DNA of 64,000 bases from Nitrososphaerota archaeon (GTDB lineage Archaea; Thermoproteota; Nitrososphaeria; Nitrososphaerales; JACPRH01): positions 46,497 through 110,496 of the forward strand of contig JACPRH010000010.1 of the NCBI GenBank assembly GCA_016190055.1, given 5' to 3'. A model generated the notes under the pieces. It saw only the letters and a program-made list of their open reading frames with translations. It had not been told where the DNA came from and searched no databases. Position 1 is the first letter of the stretch. Every line of letters starts with the position of its first letter. This document shows, one piece after another, positions 29,716-39,735 of the stretch. The translations under genes were made by a program, and so were the position numbers.

Positions 29716-31140
29716 ATGAAAATGTCTTGCGAAGGTCTTGGCACATTACTTGAATCGCTGATAAAACGAACCGAAATACTCATCAACGAAAAAATAAGAA
29801 GTGGTTCAATTGCGAAAATCAAAAGGCCCTACTATAAGATAGAGGCTAAGAACTTTCATTTCGATAACGATGATAAAGTTTTTAGATGGAATATGAAGCG
29901 AGTCATCTTAGAAAAGGAGGAGTACGTTCCGACTGGTGAGGATCTTAGGAACATAGAAAACGAGATAACCGCTTCAACATCCTTCAGTTCTGCCAAGGAG
30001 AAGATAATCTCCGATTATCACATTAAAGCCAATGATGCCAATAACTGGATTCGATCGCTGGTTAATCGCGCTGTGAGAACAACTCTTCGAGGTGAGAGCA
30101 CCAAATCGGCAGATAGCATCCTTCTGTTTATACAGGACCTTAATGAAGCCCCTTTAACAGTTCATTTTACCTGCTATCTTACAGGTATCTTTTTAGAGCT
30201 TCCAGAAGTGGGAATTTCAGCATCAGTAAGAATCCGCCAACTTCGTCGAGATGATGTCGAGTATTCCTATGTTGAATCACCTGAGCCCGTCGAGGCCTTT
30301 AAGTATGTTAATCGTATATTCACACCAACTGTTCTTGAATCATCATTAAGGGTTAAACATGGCAATTACATACATTGGGAAGAATCGATATTAGATACCC
30401 TTCGACTTTTCAGAGTGGGCGCCATATTTTCAATACAGAGCATGTATTCATGGGATACGATTTTCAGAAGTTCTTCTCCAACTTCTATTTCTCAGCAAGC
30501 TTTTCCGATTCTTCCGCGCTATACTATCAAAGATGATGAGGTAACTGGGCTACAATCATTCTTTAATGAGTTGCACCCAAAAATTTACTCGCTCTATGAG
30601 GAGAAATCAGAAAGTCCAATTGCAATAGCCCTCAAAAGGTATCAAGATGCTTTGGAGCTTATGCCATTAAATGAGGTTAACAAAATTACAACTGCAATAA
30701 TGTGCTTAGAAGCACTCTATCTAAAGGCTCGTGAAAGAGAGGAGCTCACATATCGCCTAAGTAGTAGAATCGCGAAAGTCTCGAGCTTGATAGGGTATCA
30801 AGCCTTAGAGATTAAGGCAAAGATATCTCAGGCGTACAGCATGAGGAGTACTTTTGTGCACGGGGGAGCTTTGCCAAAGAAGGATGTCGAGAACGCTTCT
30901 AATCTACTTCCTATGATTTTGGAAATGTGTCGTGTTTCTCTAAGCTTGTTTCTTCTTCTAAGTCCGGAGTTGACAAAAGACAGTCTGCTATCACTTATTG
31001 ATGATTCTATGATATCCGTTGATTCACATAACAAACTCCAAAAGACGATTGGTAACATATCGTCGTATCTTAACAAATCACAATCAGAATATGGCCCTAT
31101 TCGAGCGATACGAGTAACTCAACAAGTTGAAATAGTATGA
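29716..31140 (+). CDS. ApeA-like HEPN-domain protein
   Basis: C-terminal AIMCLEALYLKAREREELTYRLSSRIAKVSSLIG...AYSMRSTFVHGG with Rx4H motif as in Apea-type HEPN domains. Confidence 0.6.
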   Translation: MKMSCEGLGTLLESLIKRTEILINEKIRSGSIAKIKRPYYKIEAKNFHFDNDDKVFRWNMKRVILEKEEYVPTGEDLRNIENEITASTSFSSAKEKIISDYHIKANDANNWIRSLVNRAVRTTLRGESTKSADSILLFIQDLNEAPLTVHFTCYLTGIFLELPEVGISASVRIRQLRRDDVEYSYVESPEPVEAFKYVNRIFTPTVLESSLRVKHGNYIHWEESILDTLRLFRVGAIFSIQSMYSWDTIFRSSSPTSISQQAFPILPRYTIKDDEVTGLQSFFNELHPKIYSLYEEKSESPIAIALKRYQDALELMPLNEVNKITTAIMCLEALYLKAREREELTYRLSSRIAKVSSLIGYQALEIKAKISQAYSMRSTFVHGGALPKKDVENASNLLPMILEMCRVSLSLFLLLSPELTKDSLLSLIDDSMISVDSHNKLQKTIGNISSYLNKSQSEYGPIRAIRVTQQVEIV

Positions 31141-31223
31141 ATGGCCAATATAATACTGTAAAGTTGTCGATTGCTTATAGATAGTCTTCGTGCACCCGCA
31201 ACCGAAGACTTGGCTCATGTTAT

Positions 31224-31904
31224 CTAAAAATGGTGGCTAGAGATTCTAGACGTCATCTCTACCGCATCAGCAACTTCGCAGGCAGTTCGTTCCTTGATTG
31301 CATCAAACTGTCGCAATTCATACATATCCCAGACGCTCCTACCGGTCATCTTTTTACTCCGAATTCCTAGTCTTGAGGACAAGTCATTAGCAGTCTTTGG
31401 ATAGATCGGAAAGATTGCTTGGTTATTCTTGAAAAGAGGTATTCCTACACTACTCAAATCTACAATTTTGGTTTTAAAATAGGTATCATAAAGCGCTGTT
31501 TCGGTGTCGATGTGATGAAACGCAGATCTAATGTATATTGTGGGGATATCGAAGCGTGATATCCCGATCCCCACCAAGATCAGGTCAGGATGATCGTGTC
31601 GTTTACCTTCTATCATCTTCCAAGACTCTTTGAAGTAATCGTAGATTTGCAGAAGAGTAGTCTTCTCATCCTCTATCCTCCAGTTCCAGATGTGCCTCGG
31701 TGGTTCCATCTTCTTTTGAAGGGGGAATGCTCGACAGAATACGCCTCCTAAAACAAAATTGTCCGGTCTCGCCGGATTGTAAAACATTGAACTCTTGCTT
31801 TGCTGTCGGGTCTCAGGTGGAACATAGCTTTCAATATCAAGGAATACAATTTCTGTATACTTAGGATCAAAATCAATCATAATTACTTTTCTAACTCTTA
31901 ACAT
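31224..31904 (-). CDS. Predicted DEDD-type 3'-5' exonuclease
   Basis: IVFLDIES (DxE), LVGIGISRFDIPTIYIRS (second D), ...CEVADAVEM. Confidence 0.45.
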   Translation of the reverse strand: MLRVRKVIMIDFDPKYTEIVFLDIESYVPPETRQQSKSSMFYNPARPDNFVLGGVFCRAFPLQKKMEPPRHIWNWRIEDEKTTLLQIYDYFKESWKMIEGKRHDHPDLILVGIGISRFDIPTIYIRSAFHHIDTETALYDTYFKTKIVDLSSVGIPLFKNNQAIFPIYPKTANDLSSRLGIRSKKMTGRSVWDMYELRQFDAIKERTACEVADAVEMTSRISSHHF

Positions 31905-31930
31905 CCTGTTTTCGCATATTTTTGGGAAAG

Positions 31931-33052
31931 CTACGCGACCTGATTCTGCGCTTCAATAAAATGCCTTGCAAGAATATAATTCATCATGTACTCGACTGAA
32001 GGTGTATACTTGTTTCTATTCTTCTCATTCATCATTACATACTTCTTGCCAGGGATATACTTTAGGACTGGGGCACTTCTCCACTTTGCACTTATCTCGT
32101 TCTCGTGTTCAGCTTTAGGCAGTTTAGCAATAATTTGTTTTGTGCTCATCTTCGATGTTGCTAGCATGAAAAGTTGGGTTTTACCTCCCCTAAACCATTC
32201 TCGTGTCAGGGCAAGCGGAATAAGATTATCGATAAAGTTCGGAAACATTGCAAGCTCTAACTTAAGATGATCGTTCACCAATCCGGACACGATTTTAGAG
32301 AAAGAACCCGAAAACCCTTGCATTGAAGGCACCCATCTGGCAGCAAAGCTCGGTGCGCAACCCCACTCATTCGGGAAGACAGCAACATCGTGACTCCTAA
32401 GTGGTACAAGTAGTCTATCCTCACAAGATAACAATACACTGATGCCGAGATTATTCGCCAATCTGACCCTTCTATTACGGTCTTGTAGCGGCGGAGGGCC
32501 ATCTCTTACTCTGGTCCGTTCTCGAAGTGTTGAAGCATCACTAGATGTTCGTCGCAAGTCCATGGAAAGATTCGTTAACACCTGCCAATTGTACGTGGTC
32601 CTTCCAAATTCAATTTCTCTCTTTTCCCTGTCAATCTCTCCAATTCGGAGCAATGGATTGTTAACACTTTCATCCCATCGCCTATTTGATATTGCAAAGC
32701 TGTTTCTTACATCATCCATAAAGCCGGACACAAAGAAATCCCCGGTCTGATCCGGGTGAGGGTCGACATCATGGGTTGCACTATATTTCGCCGTGACTTG
32801 TTCGTAATCGACGTAGTAACTATTCCATTTACTTCCTTTAAAGAAAACCATCTCTGGAGAATAAGGTAACAGGCATGAAAAATAGTTCTGCGGATACGCG
32901 ACCTTTTGTAACCTAATGTAATGCTTTTTCATTTCAAGATAATCAAGTGCGCCTCCATATACCGCATTCCAATAAGGTGCAGAAGTAATTGGGGCCGTGT
33001 AATTCCCCAAGTAGAAATTAAACTGAATCTTAAGTAGGTCGAAATCTAACAA
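31931..33052 (-). CDS. Hypothetical protein with Nudix-like segment
   Basis: NNLGISVLLSCEDRLLVPLRSHDVAVFPNEWGCAPSF resembles the beginning of Nudix-like folds; no canonical Nudix box seen. Confidence 0.4.
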   Translation of the reverse strand: MLDFDLLKIQFNFYLGNYTAPITSAPYWNAVYGGALDYLEMKKHYIRLQKVAYPQNYFSCLLPYSPEMVFFKGSKWNSYYVDYEQVTAKYSATHDVDPHPDQTGDFFVSGFMDDVRNSFAISNRRWDESVNNPLLRIGEIDREKREIEFGRTTYNWQVLTNLSMDLRRTSSDASTLRERTRVRDGPPPLQDRNRRVRLANNLGISVLLSCEDRLLVPLRSHDVAVFPNEWGCAPSFAARWVPSMQGFSGSFSKIVSGLVNDHLKLELAMFPNFIDNLIPLALTREWFRGGKTQLFMLATSKMSTKQIIAKLPKAEHENEISAKWRSAPVLKYIPGKKYVMMNEKNRNKYTPSVEYMMNYILARHFIEAQNQVA

Positions 33053-33417
33053 TGTGAACCCAAGTGCGTTAAGGAAAAATTAGCGCTTAAAAGTATTACG
33101 TCTGAAAACAATGTTTTTTCTAAAATAGGATACGTATATCGGTAGGAATCAAAGGTTGGATAACGAGTCGAGTCTATACTTCGATTTTATAAGATAATAA
33201 ATGCACTGTTGTTACCGTAGGGTTCTGAAGGCATGATTTATAGCGTCACTATTAGAACATCTGTTTTCGAGTTAACTGGCTGGGCGTGATCTAATCGTCG
33301 GTCAGTATACGTAAGCTGTTCATGATCATAATGCCGATATTGCATTGAATTCAATTTGTTAGTCTTGACATAGCTGTTCTGCAGGTTCGTAGTGCAGAAT
33401 CGAGCATAACAAGGGGG

Positions 33418-34284
33418 CTATGTGAATAGCTGCCGAATTATCCTGTTGAGTGGGCTACTGGGATAACTAGCGATGAAGCCGATAACCCCTGTTAGCAAGA
33501 TAGAATTAGAGAAGAAAGCTAGCTGTGCTGTGAATACCGTGAAAAGTGTTGATGCGCTTTCATTATTTGCTCCCGTAAAGGGAATTATCGCGATACCTAG
33601 AATAAATGCGAGCCCAGATACCAACAAGGCGCCTACAAGCAAGAATACAGCATTCTTTCCATAGCCGAGCACCGTTCCCAAGGATAGTCCAAAACTCCCT
33701 AAAATGAAACCAGCTACTAGTATTGCTGGCCTAAGTGTCCAGCTAATGCGGTAAGGAGAACCCATTGCTAACACGCCCAACGCTACGATTAAAGAGAAAA
33801 AGGCAGTAAGTCCGAGAATGGAACGAACGTTAGTTACCAACTCCTTTTTTTCTTCGACGTTTTGGCTAGAGTTGTCAAGACTTTGAACCCCTAGTTTAAA
33901 CACGTACGCACCTACCGCCGCATGTATCAGACTAACAGAGCCGCTCACTCCGCCGTCTTCAAGTATGGCGTTCCGCACCGCAATGACCCAATCAAATGTT
34001 GCGGGCCATCTGCTCAATATCTCCACAATGTAGAGTGGCGAAATTAGAATCTCAAGAATTATTGCTCCCCGCAAGAATACTTTTGGTCGCCACGCCCAGA
34101 CATACAGAACTACAATGAAGGACATACTAAGGTTAGCGAAAAAATACCATTCGCTCGGAATTAGTAATCGGCCAAGAAAAGGTAGTAACATGAAGCCAAT
34201 AGGAATTACTAACCAAATCAACCATTCTCGAACGTGAGGCCGCATGGTAAGTATGTCCGTTTTCCGCCGCCTTTTTTTATTCAA
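33418..34284 (-). CDS. Multi-pass membrane protein
   Basis: 288 aa, ~8 hydrophobic segments. Confidence 0.6.
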   Translation of the reverse strand: MNKKRRRKTDILTMRPHVREWLIWLVIPIGFMLLPFLGRLLIPSEWYFFANLSMSFIVVLYVWAWRPKVFLRGAIILEILISPLYIVEILSRWPATFDWVIAVRNAILEDGGVSGSVSLIHAAVGAYVFKLGVQSLDNSSQNVEEKKELVTNVRSILGLTAFFSLIVALGVLAMGSPYRISWTLRPAILVAGFILGSFGLSLGTVLGYGKNAVFLLVGALLVSGLAFILGIAIIPFTGANNESASTLFTVFTAQLAFFSNSILLTGVIGFIASYPSSPLNRIIRQLFT

Positions 34285-34678
34285 AGTGACACGCAGTTAC
34301 TCTGGTGAGATATATGTATAATGTATGTTTGCTTTGTCAAACCTTCAGGACATATCTGCGTAAACAGCCTCTATGCATCAATAATTGGAGAGTCAAATAA
34401 CTTAACTAATAAAATCCATTTCTCTGAGTTATCCTAATCCTTACGTTTACGCCCTCCAGACTCACCTCGATTAGGGGGTAAATCCTGACAAGGTTCAGTT
34501 AGTTACGGTCGAGGTTGAGCGAAGAGTTGCTAAGCTATTAGAATAATCGCTTGTGCGTAAGGGCTAATTACCTATTATTACCTTCACTCTCTAGATACAC
34601 CTCAATTTTAATTCATACCTAATGGTTTTGTTAATTCTTCGGGTGTTTAAAACGGGTGTTAATTTTCGGGTGGCAGAC

Positions 34679-35200
34679 CTATACCCGTTTGTTACGATGC
34701 TGATAATCGGAGTCGAGGTTGCTGTGTTTCTTTCTGTATATGAGATATACTGTTATTGCCAAAGCCGTAGGAACAGTAAGAAGAACGTTGCCAATGGTTA
34801 GACCATTATTCTGACCGAATGATTGATACAGATCTGAATTATAGCCTTCTAGTAATCCTAATGATGCTTGCCATGTGATTATCATAACTAGAAACGTGCC
34901 TAAAGTTAGGTGTTTATTGTGGTCTAGAAATCGGTGTTGCAGTACCATTACAATTGACATTACTATTGCAGAAAAGATTCCGCCATAGAAATTCACAAAA
35001 ACTGCATTTGTTGCGTTTGTAGCAAACTTGACGCTCGGGCTTATGCTGAGTAGATCGACAGATAATATTTGCACGCCTAAGGCAATAGCTAAGATACCGT
35101 GGCCTACTTCGTGAGTAACGGCTGATACGTACCAGATGACTGGAACTAGAGCTGTATCTGTAAGGACATAACGAATAAATTGCCAGTTTAACTCTCGCAT
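34679..35200 (-). CDS. Membrane protein with M50-like HEVGH motif
   Basis: VTHEVGHGILAIALGVQ (HExxH) in a hydrophobic context. Confidence 0.5.
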   Translation of the reverse strand: MRELNWQFIRYVLTDTALVPVIWYVSAVTHEVGHGILAIALGVQILSVDLLSISPSVKFATNATNAVFVNFYGGIFSAIVMSIVMVLQHRFLDHNKHLTLGTFLVMIITWQASLGLLEGYNSDLYQSFGQNNGLTIGNVLLTVPTALAITVYLIYRKKHSNLDSDYQHRNKRV

Positions 35201-35268
35201 TCTTTTGCCCTTAGCTTGCTCAGTAGAGAACAGGCTTTATTTTTTATGCCGTTTGACTAAAGGTTTGA

Positions 35269-35397
35269 TTATCTGAACATCCTATCTAAGATGCTTAGGA
35301 ATTTCTTAAGAGTGTAGAGTGGAATTAATGATGCGTACTGACCAGTGAGTATAACTAAAGCTATAAGTCCATCGATCATTCGGATTAGCTCTTTCAA
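35269..35397 (-). CDS. Small hydrophobic peptide (possible)
   Basis: TTG-start ORF MKELIRMIDGLIALVILTGQYASLIPLYTLKKFLSILDRMFR. Confidence 0.25.
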   Translation of the reverse strand: MKELIRMIDGLIALVILTGQYASLIPLYTLKKFLSILDRMFR

Positions 35398-35569
35398 ATA
35401 TTATCACCTACCACTTTACAGTAAGGCAATATCTACAGGTAAGATAAAAATACATGCATAGAATATGGTAGGGTTCTCTTAACTCTTCGGCAGCTGGCGC
35501 TGTTTTTGAGAAGCATTAACTGTCGGCAGCTGGCTAATGATATATACTCAATCGCTGTAAGGCACAGTT

Positions 35570-35737
35570 ATGGAAATAGACGATGGGACAATTACCCATC
35601 TATTCGAATTGGCTAGAACCGTTAGGGGCCGAATAAATCGTGGAAAAGACTTAGGAACGAAGGGAAATCTAGATCCAGATCTTGACATTCTATTAGACGA
35701 GATTGAGCGCCTAGAAAAGCGATGGTGGAAGAAGTAG
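35570..35737 (+). CDS. Small hypothetical protein (55 aa)
   Basis: ATG ORF MEIDDGTITHLFELARTVRGRINRGKDLGTKGNLDPDLDILLDEIERLEKRWWKK. Confidence 0.4.
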   Translation: MEIDDGTITHLFELARTVRGRINRGKDLGTKGNLDPDLDILLDEIERLEKRWWKK

Positions 35738-35833
35738 AAGAAAAGCCGTTTTTTCACTAATCTTCATGAATCTCAGCGTTTGCCTAATTTTGAAAAAGAA
35801 TTTAGGTATTTGTCAAGATAAAACGCTCGTCAA

Positions 35834-36388
35834 TTGTTGTTTGACCAAGGGGAGCGATACATTAATTTATATGCCTATTTCGTATATAGTATTCTGGTGT
35901 TTGGGTTGGGTAAGCGCGAGTTGGCATGGTTAGCCGATTTTCTGGGGCTAGACATTGAAGATATTACCAGAGAATCAGGTTTCAAGAACCGTCTGCTTCT
36001 GCAAAAAACTGTACATTTCCTGAAACATACAGGCGTAGAGCCTTTTAAAGAATACAAATTCAATCGATATCTTCACGGGCCATATTCGCCAGACTTGGCT
36101 AATGACTATTATAATCTGGAAGGGGTAAAGTTTAGACCAGTGGAGATTGACGAGCCACTTGTATTGTGGTATTCCAACCATAATGAAGAGTGGCTGGAAG
36201 TAGCATCAAGCATCATATCCTTTAACAGAACCAATCCAGATTTGACTAAGACCCAACTCTACGACTCATTACGGATGTCTAAACCATGGGTTGGTCTACG
36301 CCAATTTCTAGAGATAAGAGACGAACTAGATGAGAAAGGTGTCTTAAGTGGAACGCATACTTACAGATTATACCACTCTATCCCATAG
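35834..36388 (+). CDS. YwgA/Panacea-like protein, candidate antitoxin
   Basis: LLLQKTVHFLKHTGVEPFKEYKFNRYLHGPYSPDLANDYYNL. Confidence 0.55.
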   Translation: MLFDQGERYINLYAYFVYSILVFGLGKRELAWLADFLGLDIEDITRESGFKNRLLLQKTVHFLKHTGVEPFKEYKFNRYLHGPYSPDLANDYYNLEGVKFRPVEIDEPLVLWYSNHNEEWLEVASSIISFNRTNPDLTKTQLYDSLRMSKPWVGLRQFLEIRDELDEKGVLSGTHTYRLYHSIP

Positions 36389-36503
36389 TCGCTTCCAGCT
36401 GGCTAATGGGAGATCGGTCGAACTATTGGCCGAAAGACCATTACATATCAGCGTTGAGGTGGTATAGACAGCTAATCTGTGACCCACTTAAGGTAAGATA
36501 CCT

Positions 36504-37007
36504 TTGTCGTATTGCCATCATCTAGACACCTGTTATCTAATAGAATACCTTCAGCATAAATGCGGTATCAATGGTGACCAACCCAACCATGCTTCAGAAA
36601 TAATCGGTCACTTACTCTACCGCAATAATCATGAATTGAAAGTAACCGAAATTGGTCTTGGTGAAGCTCTTAAGGTAATAGCTGACCCAACCTCAGATAT
36701 TTCGGCTGATCGAAGCCAAATGGTAAACGAGTTATATGATTTAATTCGAGGTAATTCAAACATCAAAATTCATAGACCTAGAATACAAAGACTTGGCCGA
36801 CTAACAGATCTAGTGACGCAAATACGGAAATGTGATCCGTTGATGAAAACTAATGATGTGATTATACTCGCATACAGTATGGAAGAAGTGCAATGTAAAG
36901 GTCTTCTCACCTTCGATAGTGGGCTAATCGAAAACGGGGCGTTGAAAAATCTAGTGAACAGACAGATACGAAATCGAAGGGGGTACACAATATCAGATAG
37001 AGCCTAG
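36504..37007 (+). CDS. PIN-domain protein, candidate toxin
   Basis: HLDTCYLIEYL ... GEAL ... KTNDVIILAYSM ... LLTFDSGLI. Confidence 0.6.
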   Translation: MSYCHHLDTCYLIEYLQHKCGINGDQPNHASEIIGHLLYRNNHELKVTEIGLGEALKVIADPTSDISADRSQMVNELYDLIRGNSNIKIHRPRIQRLGRLTDLVTQIRKCDPLMKTNDVIILAYSMEEVQCKGLLTFDSGLIENGALKNLVNRQIRNRRGYTISDRA

Positions 37008-37008
37008 C

Positions 37009-37682
37009 CTAGATCCGCTTTAAACTCGCGTTCTGAATGATTGTCTTCCACTTGTTTTCTCCCTCTATCTTGATTCCAGCTGCCTCAGCTGGGGTTATCT
37101 TATTTGGCAGTCCTGTATGTTCACGTATGAAGTTGTGGTAAATCTCCATGCCTTCAATTACAGGAGAATTGTCTTTTTTGAGACCGCGAATGACTTTTTC
37201 CCGATCTCTCCATTCTCCATTTTGGCGTTCCATCTTGTTATTATGAACCTGTCCAGATAGCCTGATCTCTCTGATGTGTTCTGGGCTTTTCTCATCGCCG
37301 TAGGTGTCCCAGTACTCTTTACGGTGAGCATCGTGGAGGTTGTTTGCGCCATCGCTGATTAGAGTCTTGGGTTTCTTCTCAGCCTTAGCAGCTGCAATCC
37401 TATACATCGGTCTAACATCATCTGTTCCTTTGTGGGTTGATACTTGCTGAGCTAGTCGGAAACGGGTTTCATCATCCATCATCGCAAACAGATACTTCAT
37501 GTTGCCTTTGACTTTGATGTACATCTCATCCGTTCTCCACTCTTCTTTAGCAAGCTCGTCCACGTTTCCTTTTCTAATCCTGCTCTTTCAGCTGGTGTTT
37601 GACCGTCTAGTTCTGCGTGCGGCTTTATGAAATTGTAATTGATTCTCGCTCCCTCTGCTAAGTGAGTGCGCATAGTTTTCAA
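37009..37682 (-). pseudogene. DDE transposase remnant (two fused pieces, frameshifted)
   Basis: 37009-37563 WRTDEMYIKVKGNMKYLFAMMDDETRFRL...YHNFIREHTGLPNKITPAEAAGI; 37497-37682 in another frame RGLKTMRTHLAEGARINYNFIKPHAELDGQTPAERAGLEKE, itself a transposase C-terminus. Confidence 0.75.
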
Positions 37683-37957
37683 TCCTCGTTAAACCTGCCC
37701 TCAAAATAAGATCGTCCTGACGATGAAACGACCGGCGCGAAAATCCTAATTCACGATCTGAATAGCCGTTAATCCCGGCAGGCTTGATCCTATCTGGTCA
37801 AAAGATATCTAACTGAAACAAACATAGTAACACTCTAGACTATCTAAAACTGTGTCTTGAAGTGAAGAATACAACTCTTTGAAGAACTTGTCTTTTAATC
37901 ACCGGTTAACCGTTTGTTAAAGATTATTAACTGACCTGACGGTTCTTATCTTCGCCT

Positions 37958-38224
37958 ATGAACGACAAAGAGATTTACGCAGAGGCGTATAAGGCGATAA
38001 AAGAGATGTTCTTGAATGAGGGCTATGATCTCCTAACTCTGAGACCCATTGACTCAACTAAATGGGAGCTAGTCTATAAAAGAGCGCCTGACATGATAGT
38101 TACAGTACCGATCCGACCTATAGATGAGCAAAACATTGAACGAATCCTAAAACTCGCTCTGTCTGTATCGTCGGTTGATGAAACGATAGCGAAGTTGCGA
38201 TACGATTCTACCCGTGTCCCTTAA
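37958..38224 (+). CDS. Hypothetical protein
   Basis: 88-aa ATG ORF. Confidence 0.5.
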   Translation: MNDKEIYAEAYKAIKEMFLNEGYDLLTLRPIDSTKWELVYKRAPDMIVTVPIRPIDEQNIERILKLALSVSSVDETIAKLRYDSTRVP

Positions 38225-38397
38225 TTACAGAGCCAGACCATAAATTGGGAAGATTTATCTAGGCGATAGCAAATAAAACTGAACTGCTTAACCGGGTTCT
38301 AACAAGGACTCTCTGTAGACTCTTAACGCGTAATTCGGATTTTTCCTTAAAGGTTTAATTCTGCGTAGAAGAGGGCTTCTCCACGGTAAGCTAAGCG

Positions 38398-39735
38398 TTG
38401 GTGGCGGGGCTTCAAGGATACCGAGGTAACACACTCGAATTACTGAAGAAGTCCGGGGTCTCTATCGGAGATTTAGTCGAGGTTAAAACGACGCGAATGA
38501 CTGTTCAGGGCTCTTTGATGCCAAGATACGAGCATGCTGATGAGCAGCACATAGTTTTGAAGCTCAAAAACGGCTACAACATAGGTCTCCAAGTAAACGA
38601 TATACTTGAAATCCGCTGGATAGCTAAGAGTACTTCCCCCGCCTTCAAGTCTCCCGAGGCACCTAAACTCGACCCACAGCTACCGAAGGTCGCCATACTG
38701 GGAACAGGAGGCACCATCGCCAGCCGAGTTGACTACCGGACAGGAGGAGTTCACCCTCAATTCTCCGCAGAGGAACTCTACTTGGTTGTTCCCGAGATAG
38801 CTAAATACGCCCAGATACACACCGAGCTCCTCTTCAACGTCTACAGCGAACACATCAACGCCGACCACTGGGAAAAAATCGCTGAAAAAACAGCTGAAAT
38901 GATTAGAGACAGCTACGATGGCATAGTAATAGCCCACGGAACCGACACAATGGGCTACTCGGCCGCCGCACTAAGCTTCGCCCTAGCCGACACCCCAATT
39001 CCGATTGTTCTAGTCGGCTCCCAAAGATCGACTGATAGACCCTCCTCTGACGCTGCGTTAAACCTGATAGGCGCGGTTACAACAGCTGCAAAAGCCCCGT
39101 TTTCAGGCGTTTACGTTTCAATGCATCACACAATCGACGATGAAGCAGTCGCCTTGCACATAGGCGCCCGGATCCGGAAGAACCACACCAGCAGAAGAGA
39201 CGCCTTCGAATCAATAGACACCTCACCCGCAGCCTACGTCAGAAACGGAGAACTCGAAGTCATCCACAAAGATTTGCCAACTAAAGATAAACCGCAGCAG
39301 AGCTTCAAAGCACGATACCGGTTTGAAAAGAAAGTTGCACTGGTAAAGTTCTATCCAAGCTTCGACCCGAAAATCATTGATTACCTTGTAGACTCAGGGT
39401 ACCGCGGCATCATTCTAGAGGGAACAGGCCTCGGCCACGTGAGCGAACAGTGCTACGACTCAATTGCGTGGGCAACCGAGCGCGGCATCCTAGTCGGAAT
39501 GACCTCACAATGCATCTGGGGCCGAGTAAGGCTAACCGTATACGACACCGGGCGAGACTTGTTGAGACGTGGCGTCATCCCGCTTGACGATATGTTCCCT
39601 GAGACTGCGCTGGTAAAGATGATGTGGGCGCTAGGCAACACCAAGACAGCTGAAGAAGCTAAGACGCTGATGCTGCAGAACATTGCTGGCGAATTTATTG
39701 CTCGTTCACCGATTGAACGGAGGCCTAGAGATTGA
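38398..39735 (+). CDS. gatD: Glu-tRNA(Gln) amidotransferase subunit D
   Basis: Asparaginase-type motifs VAILGTGGTIASRVDYRTGGV, IVIAHGTDTMGYSAAALSF; adjacent to gatE; TTG start. Confidence 0.94.
   Translation: MVAGLQGYRGNTLELLKKSGVSIGDLVEVKTTRMTVQGSLMPRYEHADEQHIVLKLKNGYNIGLQVNDILEIRWIAKSTSPAFKSPEAPKLDPQLPKVAILGTGGTIASRVDYRTGGVHPQFSAEELYLVVPEIAKYAQIHTELLFNVYSEHINADHWEKIAEKTAEMIRDSYDGIVIAHGTDTMGYSAAALSFALADTPIPIVLVGSQRSTDRPSSDAALNLIGAVTTAAKAPFSGVYVSMHHTIDDEAVALHIGARIRKNHTSRRDAFESIDTSPAAYVRNGELEVIHKDLPTKDKPQQSFKARYRFEKKVALVKFYPSFDPKIIDYLVDSGYRGIILEGTGLGHVSEQCYDSIAWATERGILVGMTSQCIWGRVRLTVYDTGRDLLRRGVIPLDDMFPETALVKMMWALGNTKTAEEAKTLMLQNIAGEFIARSPIERRPRD

Noticed and set aside
33370-33400. Hairpin ttctgca-ggttcgtag-tgcagaa as a tRNA T-arm fragment
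   Set aside because: Contains a T-loop-like gttcgta but no matching acceptor, D or anticodon arms nearby.
37715-37775. C/D-box sRNA (acgatga...ctga)
   Set aside because: Boxes deviate from consensus, no terminal stem seen, and such short motifs are expected by chance.
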